Notes: generated by a model from the sequence alone, not told the origin. A stretch of DNA of 64,000 nucleotides from Proteobacteria bacterium UBA7447 (GCA_002477475.1 DLPX01000033.1:1-64000); one strand, 5' to 3'; shown: positions 26,211 through 35,122, numbered from the stretch's first letter. Made by a program: numbers and translations.

Positions 26211-27332
26211 CTAGGTGGCCGCTTCTCTCTGGTCTCGCAGACACACCGGGGCGCTCCCTGCATTGAAGGCAGTCAGGTGCATGAGCCGCCGATCTTCAGG
26301 CGCCAGCTTTCCCGTTGCCGAATGCCAGACGGAATGGTTGTACCAGAGAACGAGATCTCCCGCTTGCCAATCATGGATATACACCTGATCGGCAAAGACA
26401 GCCGGCCACATCCAGTTTTCGACCAACCGCCGCGAGGCAGTCATTCCCAGAAACTGTCTTTTGGCGCCCTTCTTGGTCTCCAAAAAAGCAAGGCACCGCG
26501 GCTGGGGCATCAGTGCCTGACGTCGCGTGTCAGGACAGGTCCAGACCAGCGGGTAAACCTGTGCAGCCGGGTCAGCAAAGGGCGCACCGGGCACCTCATT
26601 GCCGCCTTCGTAAATCGCCTCGGCATCCGGATCAACGACGCTAAGGCCATTTTGACTGTTCGCGAGGGAGTAAGTTGTTTCAAAGGGTTTCGGGAGATAG
26701 TGCACTTTAGTATCGAGACATGCTTCCCGTTCCGCTTCGGTCAGCGCGTCATAGGCGATCCGTCCGCTGGCGAAAGCCGTTGCACCCGCGGGGCACCATA
26801 GCGGATCGCCAAGATCCAGATGTTCAAGCCAATGCCCCTTACCGGTCGGAGGTTCAATACAACGCATCTGCGTGTAATGACCCGGCGCATGTCCGTAAAA
26901 CGTTCCATCTATATGCCACTGCAAAGCGCCGCCGCCCAACACCTGTGATCCCGCAGTCTTCCCGTAGGCAGCGCGGTCCCCGCCCAGCGTTACCCTGAGG
27001 CCGTAATGATCAATCTCCCCCTTGCCCAACACCAGAACGCCGGGCTCTGAGGGAATCTGGTAGGTCCCCGCTTTGTTGCCCTGCTCGACCTTGTATTTTT
27101 CCCAGGGGTTCTCACGCTGATGACGCCAGACGGAGGTGCCCTCAGGATAAACCGCGCGATAAAAGCTGACTTCTTCCTGAGGCGTCAGGTGCTTCTGGTT
27201 CCGGATAACCACCAACTGGTGGTCGTGTACTTCAGATTTGACACGTGCGATGTCATCAGCGCTTGCTGAGGCACAATCAACATCGTGCGCAATGACTCCA
27301 AACGGTGCGTTGGCTATAGGCTGGAACTGCAT
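26211..27332 (-). CDS. TauD/TfdA-family Fe(II)/2-oxoglutarate dioxygenase
   Basis: 373-residue non-haem iron dioxygenase. The 2-His-1-Asp facial triad is visible as WHIDGTF (His, Asp) and the distal His in LWYNHSVWHSATG, with the 2-oxoglutarate Arg in DRRLMHLTAF. It is longer than TauD (about 280) because of insertions near CIEPPTGKGHW and before GGNEVPGAPF. The family oxidises taurine, alkylsulfonates, aryloxyacetates or betaines. Two genes downstream of the DmdA-like demethylase, it may process a related sulfur or N-methyl compound; the substrate is not determined. Confidence 0.85.
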   Translation of the reverse strand: MQFQPIANAPFGVIAHDVDCASASADDIARVKSEVHDHQLVVIRNQKHLTPQEEVSFYRAVYPEGTSVWRHQRENPWEKYKVEQGNKAGTYQIPSEPGVLVLGKGEIDHYGLRVTLGGDRAAYGKTAGSQVLGGGALQWHIDGTFYGHAPGHYTQMRCIEPPTGKGHWLEHLDLGDPLWCPAGATAFASGRIAYDALTEAEREACLDTKVHYLPKPFETTYSLANSQNGLSVVDPDAEAIYEGGNEVPGAPFADPAAQVYPLVWTCPDTRRQALMPQPRCLAFLETKKGAKRQFLGMTASRRLVENWMWPAVFADQVYIHDWQAGDLVLWYNHSVWHSATGKLAPEDRRLMHLTAFNAGSAPVCLRDQREAAT

Positions 27333-27377
27333 CTGCCCTAGATTGTGACTCCTTCGAAGTAGCCCGTAACAATACCC

Positions 27378-28016
27378 TTAGCTGTTGTCAGCAATCCAGT
27401 TCTCATAAACAAGTTGGATACTGTCCCTGGGCAACACAGACCGGGCGATTCTTTCTACATTCGGAAACTCACTGACGGTCGGATGCCCGCGCGACGGGCG
27501 GAGCCAGGTTGTCAACATAAAAAGATAAATATCCAAGGCGCTGAAACGCTCTCCCAGCATCCAGCGGTTATCGCCGATCTGGTCATTGATTACGCTCCAG
27601 GTCTCGCGCAGACGACGTATCCCGCGCTTTTGTGCGCTCGGCTCATCCTCGGGAGTATCCGCAAACCGATCCGGATAATAGTTTAGCTGGAAGGCATTCT
27701 GGACAGAGCTTGAAAAGTAAACCAGTGTCTGCAGGTAAAGCCCGCGCGAGGGGTCATCCAGCGTCGGGGCCAGCCCTGCTCCTGGATGACGGTCACAAAG
27801 AAATACTGTGATCGCAGCACACTCGTACATCGCACTGTCCTCCCATTTCAAAACGGGAAGCCAACCGTTTGGGTTGATCGCCATCTGTTCGGGCGGACGG
27901 GGTTTGGTTCTATCCTTGGTGGATTCAATCAGTTCGTACGGGACTCCAATCTCCTCAAGCATGACGCGCGTCCCCATCGCGGCGCTGCCCAGCCCGTAAA
28001 AGAGTTGGTAGGTCAT
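27378..28016 (-). CDS. Glutathione S-transferase family protein
   Basis: 212-residue GST with N-terminal domain MTYQLFYGLGSAAMGTRVMLEE, the G-site NPNGWLPVLKWEDSAMYECAA, and a C-terminal domain with the FSALDIYLFML capping motif. It is placed between the TauD-type and SDR genes within the DmdA-like group. GSTs next to DMSP genes could handle acrylate or other electrophilic products, which is inference only. Start ATG at 28016. Confidence 0.85.
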   Translation of the reverse strand: MTYQLFYGLGSAAMGTRVMLEEIGVPYELIESTKDRTKPRPPEQMAINPNGWLPVLKWEDSAMYECAAITVFLCDRHPGAGLAPTLDDPSRGLYLQTLVYFSSSVQNAFQLNYYPDRFADTPEDEPSAQKRGIRRLRETWSVINDQIGDNRWMLGERFSALDIYLFMLTTWLRPSRGHPTVSEFPNVERIARSVLPRDSIQLVYENWIADNS

Positions 28017-28069
28017 AAAGGCTTATCTCTCATCATGTTGGAGTTACAGCGAATGAGTCGTACAAAGCT

Positions 28070-28795
28070 TCAGTACGTCCATTCCTCAGTATACGGGCGA
28101 ATCTCAACTTCGTTACTCCATGCTGATTTTGGCTGCTGGAAAGTCAGCCAATAAGTCTGGGCAACATCGTCGGGATCTGCAAAGTTCCTGGGATCATAAT
28201 CTGAACCAAAGAGTTCTTTCATGACCGGCACATCCAGATTGCAGTCTAGCCTGAAGTGGGCGATATGAATACCGTCTACTGCGTAGGCCTTTGCCAGACT
28301 TTGAGACAAGGCACGCAGACCGAACTTGCCTATCGCATATAAAGAAAACCGCGCCGATCCCCGGAGCGCCGCTGTTGCGCTTGAGAAAAAAATACTGCCC
28401 TGGCCTTTTTCAATCATATTCGGCAGCACAGCCTTTGCTGCAGCAAATGCGCCGACCACTTCTTCCTGGTAAATTCTTTCAAGCGCCTCGTAGGTCATAT
28501 CCAGCGGCATACAGGAATCAAAACGGCCGCGGACGTTGTAAATCAGAAGCCGGATCTCACCCATCTCCTGATAGATATCCGCTACAGCGGATTCGACGGT
28601 CTGGGGCTGAGTCACATCCGCCGAGAAAAAACGGGCGTTTCCTGAATTTTTTTCTACCGCCTCAATGGCATGAGCACAGTTTTTTTCAGACCGGGAAACC
28701 AGTGCGAGATCGAAACCCTGTGCCGCGAATTTGGCAGCAAGCGCCCGACCAAGACCTTCTCCCGGGCCGATGATGACGCAAAGAGGACGTGTCAT
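28070..28795 (-). CDS. SDR-family oxidoreductase, paralogue of the 9.9-kb SDR
   Basis: About 241 residues from ATG 28795 (MTRPLCVIIGPGEGLG), which lies 4 bp after the stop of the DmdA-like gene; upstream in-frame starts overlap that gene. The cofactor loop is GPGEGLG and the catalytic Tyr/Lys are in YAIGK, with Ser in FFSSATA. The C-terminus SAWSNEVEIRPYTEEW parallels SAWAFEIDLRPYGEKW of the SDR at 9861, but this copy keeps the catalytic Tyr. It is co-transcribed with the demethylase. Confidence 0.85.
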   Translation of the reverse strand: MTRPLCVIIGPGEGLGRALAAKFAAQGFDLALVSRSEKNCAHAIEAVEKNSGNARFFSADVTQPQTVESAVADIYQEMGEIRLLIYNVRGRFDSCMPLDMTYEALERIYQEEVVGAFAAAKAVLPNMIEKGQGSIFFSSATAALRGSARFSLYAIGKFGLRALSQSLAKAYAVDGIHIAHFRLDCNLDVPVMKELFGSDYDPRNFADPDDVAQTYWLTFQQPKSAWSNEVEIRPYTEEWTY

Positions 28796-28799
28796 GGGC

Positions 28800-29924
28800 T
28801 TACCCGCGCTCATTATCAAACGGCAGAGTCACAATGACCGCATCCGAGATGACTCCCCCGGGCATCGCCACCTTTACCGGAGTCCGTGCAGTCCAGTGCG
28901 ATTTTGAGATCATCGACAAACCCACATTTTTACCCAATGCGGGAGACCAGATGGCGCTGGTCACCTGACCCACCTTGATGCCATCAGCGAATATCGGCCA
29001 AGGTTTAGCGCAAGGCGGGCACCGTTCACCCTCGATGAGCAGTCCACGCATGCGCTGATTGGGGCCTTCGGCGCTAATCTTTTCAAGGGCCGAACGACCG
29101 ATGTATTCGATCTCACTATCCAGATGGCAGAAACGGTCGAGATTGATTTCCAGGGGATTATTCTCACGAGTCATCTCGTTACCATACGACAGCAGTCCCG
29201 CTTCTATGCGTTCGATCAGGTTGGGACAACCCGGTGCTACCTCGAGATCCACGCCTGCATCCCATAAGGTGTCCCAGAGTGCTGCTCCCAGCGTACTGTC
29301 GTCGAGATAGAGCTCGAACCCGCCCTGCTTGCTGTAGCCGGAACGGGCCACGGCCAGACGTCGTCCATGAAAGTCACGCTCAATATAAGAGAAATAGGGA
29401 ACGGAGCGCACCTCATCCCCAAAGACACGGGCAACCAGTTCTTCCGCCCGCGGTCCCTGCACTGCCAGCGGCCAGACGTCGGGCTCACAGACCTCGACGT
29501 CAAGCTTCATACCCAGCGCCAGCGCTTTAGCCCAGAGCAGTACATCCGAATCCGCTATCGAAAACCAAAACCAGTCGCAATCCCGCTTCAACAACACAGG
29601 GTCATTGAGGAGTCCTGCACGGTTATCAATCAAGGGTGTGTAGTAACACTGACCGACTGCCATGGACCTGAGATCACGCGGTGTCATTTGCTGCGCGAGA
29701 AAGGCGGCATCGGGTCCGCGCAGTTCGACCTGGCGCTGACACCCGACATCCCATAGCTGAACGTGTTCCTTCAGGTGCCAGTAATCTTCTTCTACACTTC
29801 TGGTGAAAGATTTCGGCAAGAGCGTGTGATTTACGATTGAGAATCCGCTAACCCCCAGCGCCTCGACGCGATCGGTATAAGGCGTTCGCCGATTACGGCG
29901 TGAGGTGACAAGGCCTGAAGACAT
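28800..29924 (-). CDS. dmdA: DmdA-like dimethylsulfoniopropionate demethylase (GcvT family, copy 2)
   Basis: 374-residue GcvT-fold protein that should transfer a methyl group from DMSP to tetrahydrofolate, giving methylmercaptopropionate and 5-methyl-THF. Long stretches match the DmdA pattern I recall from Pelagibacter and Ruegeria: RRTPYTDRVEALGV near residue 12, DYWHLKEHVQLWDVGCQRQV, QCYYTPLID, FSIADSDVLLW, EPDVWPLAVQGP, SGYSKQGGFELY, and GCPNLIERIEAGLLSYGN. Two normally conserved pocket segments differ: VNHTLLP where DmdA has YNHMLLP, and GYSKQGGF where it has GWSKQGGY. It could therefore act on DMSP or a close sulfonium/betaine analogue. It follows the HIU-hydrolase-like gene by 6 bp. Confidence 0.75.
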   Translation of the reverse strand: MSSGLVTSRRNRRTPYTDRVEALGVSGFSIVNHTLLPKSFTRSVEEDYWHLKEHVQLWDVGCQRQVELRGPDAAFLAQQMTPRDLRSMAVGQCYYTPLIDNRAGLLNDPVLLKRDCDWFWFSIADSDVLLWAKALALGMKLDVEVCEPDVWPLAVQGPRAEELVARVFGDEVRSVPYFSYIERDFHGRRLAVARSGYSKQGGFELYLDDSTLGAALWDTLWDAGVDLEVAPGCPNLIERIEAGLLSYGNEMTRENNPLEINLDRFCHLDSEIEYIGRSALEKISAEGPNQRMRGLLIEGERCPPCAKPWPIFADGIKVGQVTSAIWSPALGKNVGLSMISKSHWTARTPVKVAMPGGVISDAVIVTLPFDNERG

Positions 29925-29930
29925 CTGTGG

Positions 29931-30302
29931 CTAGTGATTCCCGCCTGACCACCAGAGGGAATAACTGTGGGGCGAGATCATCAAGGGGACGTGACAACGC
30001 TCCGACACTGAAGAAAGATCCAGATGCACGACAGACTCATTCACGGGAGATGCAGTTTTGGTGTGATCTTTATCAGGACGCTGTGAAAAATACTCCCGCG
30101 TGAAAAAGACCAGTTCATAACGGGTCCCTTGCACATCCTGTGTCGTATCCACCGTAATCGTAATTCTTCCAGATTCATCGGCCTGCATTTCGATCACCTT
30201 CTCACGATCCCCGGAGGGCTGAAGCCGGCTGCAAGCCACCCGAATGCCCGCTGCGTGACACCCGTTCACTGAATCCAGTATGTGTGAAGAAATGATTGGC
30301 AT
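29931..30302 (-). CDS. uraH: 5-hydroxyisourate hydrolase-like (transthyretin-related) protein with altered C-terminus
   Basis: 123-residue transthyretin-fold protein. HIU hydrolases open the 5-hydroxyisourate ring in urate breakdown. The N-terminal SSHILDSVNG with catalytic His, the DESGRIT Arg and the HVPLMISPHSYS segment with the second His are present. The hallmark C-terminal tetrapeptide YRGS is missing: the protein ends SLWWSGGNH. Since YRGS closes the active site, activity or substrate may be changed. Purine logic (guanine deaminase at 2-3.5 kb) supports the HIU role, but its operon partners are a demethylase and a ThDP enzyme. Confidence 0.72.
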   Translation of the reverse strand: MPIISSHILDSVNGCHAAGIRVACSRLQPSGDREKVIEMQADESGRITITVDTTQDVQGTRYELVFFTREYFSQRPDKDHTKTASPVNESVVHLDLSSVSERCHVPLMISPHSYSLWWSGGNH

Positions 30303-30353
30303 ACCTACCTACCAAGAGAAAAATATTTGACTCTCACCGGCTTAGCAGACATC

Positions 30354-32090
30354 TTATTCGATTGACGCCTTGTCGCGCTTGCTTGTTACCGCCGCAACAA
30401 TCGGGCTGATGACGCCGCGGGTACGGACGTTGACACAGGCCGTTCGACCGCTGGCGATTGCCCGGCGTACCGCGGGGGCAATTTCCTTTGGGTCTTCGAC
30501 CAGCTCCCCGTAACCCCCCAAACCCTCGAACAGGGTATGAAACGGTATATCCCGAAAATCGGTTGCCACGTGGCTGCCGTTCGCAAAGAGGCGTTCCTGC
30601 TGTTGTGAGATTGTGGTCAATCCGCCATTGTTGTCGATCACAACCGTGATCGGCGCATTTTCCTGAAAAGCGGCTTCAATACTGAGGCCTCCAGACAGGA
30701 ATGCCCCATCACCGCTGATCACCACCGGGTGAGAATCCGGGTCATGCAGCTTGGCCGCTAGCGCAAAGGACACTCCTACCCCCAGCATACTGAAAGCACC
30801 GGGATGCAGGATGCCGGTCAGTTTCTGACCCTGCCATCCGGCAAGATTGACAGCGATCTCGGACCAGAAGTGTGTGTTACCGCCATCAATCACGAGCCAA
30901 TCCTTTTCATCCATGGCGCTCTGAACCTCAAGGGCTAACTGCAGCGGATGCGCGCCCTGTCCAGGTGTCGTATCCTGCGCCATCTCGGCGATGGTCTGCT
31001 CGACCCATTCGCTGCGGCGCAGGCGTTGCTGCGCCTTCCAGTCTGTTCGCTCGTGCCAGTTGCCCGTCTCCGGCAAAGTAAGGAGCGCGTCGAAAAATGC
31101 GCCGGGATCGCTTAACAGCACCTTGTCCGCCGCTCGATTGAGTTCCGTTTCTTCGGCAGACCCGTTAACGCAGATCAGCTCACACGATGCCGGAAAGAGC
31201 GGCGGATTACCGAAATTCATCTGATTATCCAAACGGCCGCCTACCATGATCGCCAGATCCGCCTCCTTCAATGCTTCAGCTGAGGGTCGATACTGGTGGA
31301 TGTCGGCAAGCCCCATATAGGCCTCACTAGTCTCGGGCAGGAGTTTCTGGTGATAGGGGATATTGAAAATGGGGATACCGAGCTTCAGACCAACCTCTTC
31401 GAGTTTCTCTTCGGCGCGTGACCACCAGACGCCGTGCCCGCCTATCAGTATCGGCCGCTCACTCTTTTGCAAAGATGCAATGACCGTCTGAAGATCATCC
31501 GGATTCGGCCAGGCCCGCGGTGCCAGCCGGGCGTCGTGCACGTAGGGCCTTTCATCCAGCTGCGCGTCGGCCGGAAAAGAGGAGAACATAATGTCTACAG
31601 GCACGCTGAGGTGTACCGGCCCCGGGTAACCGCTTAAAGCGGTCTTGTAGGCCCGATCTACAAACTCCCTGATCCGGGTGCCGTCCGTAATACTGGCACT
31701 GTACTTTGTGAGCGGCGCCGCGATTGCGACATCATCAATCTCCTTGAATCCGCCACTGCCCTGACGCTTCAGGGTACTGGAGCCAGTAATGAACATGACA
31801 GGCGTACGCTCGCCCCAGGCTTCCATCATTGCCGGCACGGCGTTGGCAAAGCCCTCCGGCCCCACCAGACACACCGCAGGGGATCGAGTGACCCGCGTGT
31901 ACCCGTCTGCAAGATGACCCGCGACCTGTTCATGGGGACAGTTGATGATCGTGATGCCTCGATCGGCGAGTCCCTCCAGGGCAGGATTACAGAACCCTCC
32001 ACTCAGGGTAAATACCTGTGAGATGCCCTTTTCATGAAGCGCCTGCGCCAACAGTGCGCCGCCGCGGATATTTGTTGGGTTTTTCATCAT
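30354..32090 (-). CDS. Thiamine-diphosphate enzyme (acetolactate-synthase / hydroxyacyl-CoA-lyase-like)
   Basis: 578-residue three-domain ThDP protein. The cofactor-activating Glu is in NCPHEQVAGHLADGY, the central FAD/ADP-like domain spans about residues 195-325, and the ThDP motif runs from SGDGAFLSGGLSIEAA to VIDNN. Glyoxylate carboligase lacks the Glu, so that identity is disfavoured. Candidates are acetolactate-synthase-like, 2-hydroxyacyl-CoA lyase or sulfoacetaldehyde-type enzymes. The adjacent FMN 2-hydroxyacid oxidase (47-bp gap) suggests a 2-hydroxy/2-oxo acid route. No regulatory ilvH-type subunit is next to it. Specific activity unknown. Confidence 0.82.
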   Translation of the reverse strand: MMKNPTNIRGGALLAQALHEKGISQVFTLSGGFCNPALEGLADRGITIINCPHEQVAGHLADGYTRVTRSPAVCLVGPEGFANAVPAMMEAWGERTPVMFITGSSTLKRQGSGGFKEIDDVAIAAPLTKYSASITDGTRIREFVDRAYKTALSGYPGPVHLSVPVDIMFSSFPADAQLDERPYVHDARLAPRAWPNPDDLQTVIASLQKSERPILIGGHGVWWSRAEEKLEEVGLKLGIPIFNIPYHQKLLPETSEAYMGLADIHQYRPSAEALKEADLAIMVGGRLDNQMNFGNPPLFPASCELICVNGSAEETELNRAADKVLLSDPGAFFDALLTLPETGNWHERTDWKAQQRLRRSEWVEQTIAEMAQDTTPGQGAHPLQLALEVQSAMDEKDWLVIDGGNTHFWSEIAVNLAGWQGQKLTGILHPGAFSMLGVGVSFALAAKLHDPDSHPVVISGDGAFLSGGLSIEAAFQENAPITVVIDNNGGLTTISQQQERLFANGSHVATDFRDIPFHTLFEGLGGYGELVEDPKEIAPAVRRAIASGRTACVNVRTRGVISPIVAAVTSKRDKASIE

Positions 32091-32137
32091 TTCTTTCTAT
32101 TTTTATTTAAACGCTTAAGAAAAAAGCCAGCGCGGGC

Positions 32138-33271
32138 TTAGCGAACACGAACCTTGTGATTCAGTTCGTGGATAGACCGGCACCCTAATTGCGCCATGAC
32201 GGTGCTGAGTTCGCTCGTCAGAAACTTAAGCAGTGCTTCAAAACCCAACTGGCCGCCTGCGCCCAATGCGTAGAGCGCCGGCCGGCCTACCATCACAAAA
32301 TCCGCGCCGCTTGCCAGGGCGCGCGCGATGTCCTCACCGCTGCGCACACCACTGTCAAAAATCAACGGTAAGTCAGCACCCACTGCCTCCCGCACCTTCG
32401 GTAACACACTGATTGCGGCAGGAGCGCTGTCAAGTTGTCGGCCCCCGTGATTCGATACGTAAACGGCATCTGCACCTGCATCCGCCGCCGTTTTTGCGTC
32501 TTGCGGACTCATCACACCTTTTAGAACAAGCCGGTGGGGCCACTGCGATCTCAGACGGGAGAAAAAAGCCCAGTCAAAACGGCCTCTGCCCGATTCCCGA
32601 CGAAAACCGGCTTGGCCGTCGCCGGACGCAGCGGAATCCCCTGAAGGCCGCACATTGCACGGGCGGGGCTTGCCATTCATAAGTGTTGTCAAAGCCCATC
32701 TTGGGTGCAGACAAAAATCAACAAACTGTCTTGGTGCCATTCGAAACGGCACGCTAAAGCCATTTTTCTGATCGCGCCGTCGAGGCGCGAGTGCCGGCAC
32801 ATCTGCCGTCAGGATAAGGGTGTCGTAACCCGCCGCTGCCGCGCGCGATACCAGGCTTTGGGTCAACTCATCAGACTCTCCGGCGTACAATTGAAACCAG
32901 GCATTGCCATCCGACTGTTCCAGCATTTCCTCAAGAGAGGTTGAGGACATCGTCGAAACGCCAAGAGGAAATCCGTAGTGTTTTGACGCTCGAGCAAGCA
33001 CCTTGTCGGCGCCGGGCCAAAACAGGTTGCACATACCCATCGGCGCCACGCCAAAGGGTATCTGCCACTCTTTATCGTGAAAGCGTGTCTTGAGAGAACG
33101 CTCTTCGACATTCACAAGCACTCTACCCTGAAGACAGACTTCTTTGAATGCCGTCAGGTTTCGCCGACTGGCGGTCTCCTCTCCAGCCGCGCCATCGAGA
33201 GCATCAAACACCATTCGCGGCATCCTTTGCCTCGCTTTCGTTCTTAGGTCGCTGACATCAAAACACTGCAT
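32138..33271 (-). CDS. FMN-dependent alpha-hydroxyacid oxidase/dehydrogenase
   Basis: 377-residue TIM-barrel flavoprotein of the lactate/glycolate/mandelate family. The conserved active-site motif SNHGGRQLD supplies the catalytic His and Arg, LVLKGVMSPQDA supplies the FMN Lys, and GVAPMGMCNLFWPGAD and the TADVPALAPRRRDQKNGF loop are typical. It oxidises an (S)-2-hydroxyacid to the 2-oxoacid; glycolate to glyoxylate is possible and would feed malate synthase. It is divergent from a decayed LysR gene that probably once regulated it. Confidence 0.88.
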   Translation of the reverse strand: MQCFDVSDLRTKARQRMPRMVFDALDGAAGEETASRRNLTAFKEVCLQGRVLVNVEERSLKTRFHDKEWQIPFGVAPMGMCNLFWPGADKVLARASKHYGFPLGVSTMSSTSLEEMLEQSDGNAWFQLYAGESDELTQSLVSRAAAAGYDTLILTADVPALAPRRRDQKNGFSVPFRMAPRQFVDFCLHPRWALTTLMNGKPRPCNVRPSGDSAASGDGQAGFRRESGRGRFDWAFFSRLRSQWPHRLVLKGVMSPQDAKTAADAGADAVYVSNHGGRQLDSAPAAISVLPKVREAVGADLPLIFDSGVRSGEDIARALASGADFVMVGRPALYALGAGGQLGFEALLKFLTSELSTVMAQLGCRSIHELNHKVRVR

Positions 33272-33410
33272 ATAACTTACCCACCGCGAGGCCGCTTAAG
33301 AATCTCCAACGCTTTGGGTGCTGACAAACTGTTGAGGCAGATCGTTGGGGCCATCTGAATTTCAGGACGGTTCTGTTGCCTGAAACGAGCCAGTATCGGT
33401 GGTTTCCATA

Positions 33411-33423
33411 TATTTGACAAATA
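33411..33423. promoter_or_regulatory. Inverted repeat TATTTGACAAATA in the 2-hydroxyacid-oxidase / LysR promoter region
   Basis: A perfect 6-1-6 inverted repeat in a strongly AT-rich 197-bp spacer between divergent genes. LysR operators are AT-rich interrupted dyads (T-N11-A), so this could be the site of the regulator whose gene is now broken. Confidence 0.4.
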
Positions 33424-33468
33424 CATTTTGATCGACAATATATTTGTTTTTTATATAATTCTCTCGAT

Positions 33469-34357
33469 ATAAATCTAAAGCAACTCGATGCCTTTCGGGC
33501 GACCCTGCGCACGGGCTCGATTACCGAGGCCGCCAAGACACTTGCACTATCCCAACCCAGTGTGACGCGGTTGATCAAGGAACTTGAGCGGTCAGTCAGG
33601 TTTAACCTTTTTGTCCGAAATGGCCGTGGCATCACGTCTACCGTCGAGGGTCGACGGTTCGGGGATGCGGTTGAAAGCCTCTTTACGGGTACAGACCGAC
33701 TCAAGGAAAACGCGCAGGCCATTCGCACCAGCGCGGATGGTGAAGTGCTCATTGGTGTTACTCCTGTTCTGGTGTATCAAATCACTCCCGAAGCCATCGG
33801 GACAACCCATCAGAACAAACCCCCGCCTCAACATCTCGCTACGGGTCAATCATTCTGCCGGCTTAATCGATTCAGTTACCATGGGACAACTAGACTTCGC
33901 GGTCGTCAATGTCCATCACAGGCCCGAATCACTCACCGTCTTCTATGAACAGGAACTTCGGTATGTCTGCCTCCTGCCTCAAGATCACGCCCTTGCCCAA
34001 CCCAACACCGCAATCGACCTCAACCAACTACAGAAAGCAGACTGTATTGCCTATGAAAGTTCACGCTTGCGTGGCGCAGATGAAAACTGGCAGAAAATAT
34101 TGTCCTGGCCCTTTGTGAGCCTATCAGCCTATTCCAACATTGCCGTCGCCTCTCTTGCCAGAATCACCGGCAAACCAGCGATCGTAGACCCCTACACCGC
34201 GAAAACCATGGTGGCTCTGGGCGGCGTGACCACTCGGCCTATCAAACAAAAACTTGTTTCCACTTTATGCGTAATTTCTCGCGGGGCTGATACATTGTCT
34301 CTGGCTGCGCGGGCGCTTGCTGAGGCGGTGGTGACTGAACTCCAGCGCCCCGGATAA
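33469..34357 (+). pseudogene. LysR-family regulator, decayed (lost start codon and frameshift)
   Basis: The N-terminal HTH is clear (NLKQLDAFRATLRTGSITEA, then KTLALSQPSVTRLIKELERS), but the position where Met should stand is ATA at 33469, and no ATG/GTG/TTG occurs in frame upstream as far as 33421. The reading frame then breaks near 33799-33801: upstream frame reads QITPEAIG, and the effector-binding domain resumes one frame over at QPIRTNPRLNISLRVNHS. Removing one G from the GGG run restores a single frame of LysR length. Two lesions make a pseudogene likely; a sequencing error could explain the indel only. It is divergent from the hydroxyacid oxidase. Confidence 0.82.
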
Positions 34358-34444
34358 GATCACACCGGCATAAGATGACTGGTTGAGCCAACGTTCTGAT
34401 TACCCAATCGCTGGAACTCAATTCCAAACGCGTTTCGATTATCG

Positions 34445-35122
34445 ATGACAGAAGATTTCAGACCATTCCTACAGGCAGGGCCTACGGTACAAAGCGATGA
34501 TGACGCCGTTGTCGGCTTTGCCCGTAGAGCAATTGGCACCGAAATGCAGGCTGTTGCTCAGGCAGTGCGGCTTTACTACGCAGTGCGGGATGAAATCCGT
34601 TACGACGGCTATGATCTGGATATCTCAGTCAACGGACTCTGTGCTCGACGCAATCTGGAACTGGGTCACGGCTGGTGCATTTCAAAAGCGGTTCTTCTGG
34701 CAGCCTGTTGTCGGTCGGCGGGTATCCCTGCCCGTTTGGGTTACGCCGATGTGAGAAACCACCTATCTACCCAGAAAATGCGCGAGAGAATGGGCACTGA
34801 CGTTTTTTACTGGCATGGTTATACCTCTATCTTTCTGGAAGGTCAGTGGGTCAAAGCGACACCCGCGTTCAATCTTGAGCTTTGTCATAAATTCCGTCTA
34901 AGACCGCTCGATTTCAATGGACGAGAAGACTCGCTTTACCATCCCTTTGATCTCGAGGGACGCCGCCATATGGAATACGTTCGTGAACGCGGCGATTTTG
35001 CTGAACCACCGATCGAACAAATTCGCGATACTTACAAAAACGAGTATCCGAACTGGAAAATGGATGGGAACGAAATATCCGACGATTTTGAAAGTGATGT
35101 TGCGGTTGAAACCGCAAACTGA
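34445..35122 (+). CDS. Transglutaminase-like cysteine peptidase-fold protein
   Basis: 225-residue protein with a transglutaminase-like core. The nucleophile Cys is in LGHGWCISKAVLLAACCRSAGIPARL, the His in DVFYWHGYTSIFLEGQWVKA, and the Asp position is followed by ATPAFN. There is no signal peptide, so it is probably cytoplasmic. Members often cleave or form amide bonds, and many are uncharacterised. The gene stands alone between the LysR remnant and a convergent amidohydrolase (22-bp gap). Function unknown. Confidence 0.82.
   Translation: MTEDFRPFLQAGPTVQSDDDAVVGFARRAIGTEMQAVAQAVRLYYAVRDEIRYDGYDLDISVNGLCARRNLELGHGWCISKAVLLAACCRSAGIPARLGYADVRNHLSTQKMRERMGTDVFYWHGYTSIFLEGQWVKATPAFNLELCHKFRLRPLDFNGREDSLYHPFDLEGRRHMEYVRERGDFAEPPIEQIRDTYKNEYPNWKMDGNEISDDFESDVAVETAN

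Noticed and set aside
30354..32090. Glyoxylate carboligase
   Set aside because: The catalytic Glu that glyoxylate carboligase lacks is present (PHEQ).
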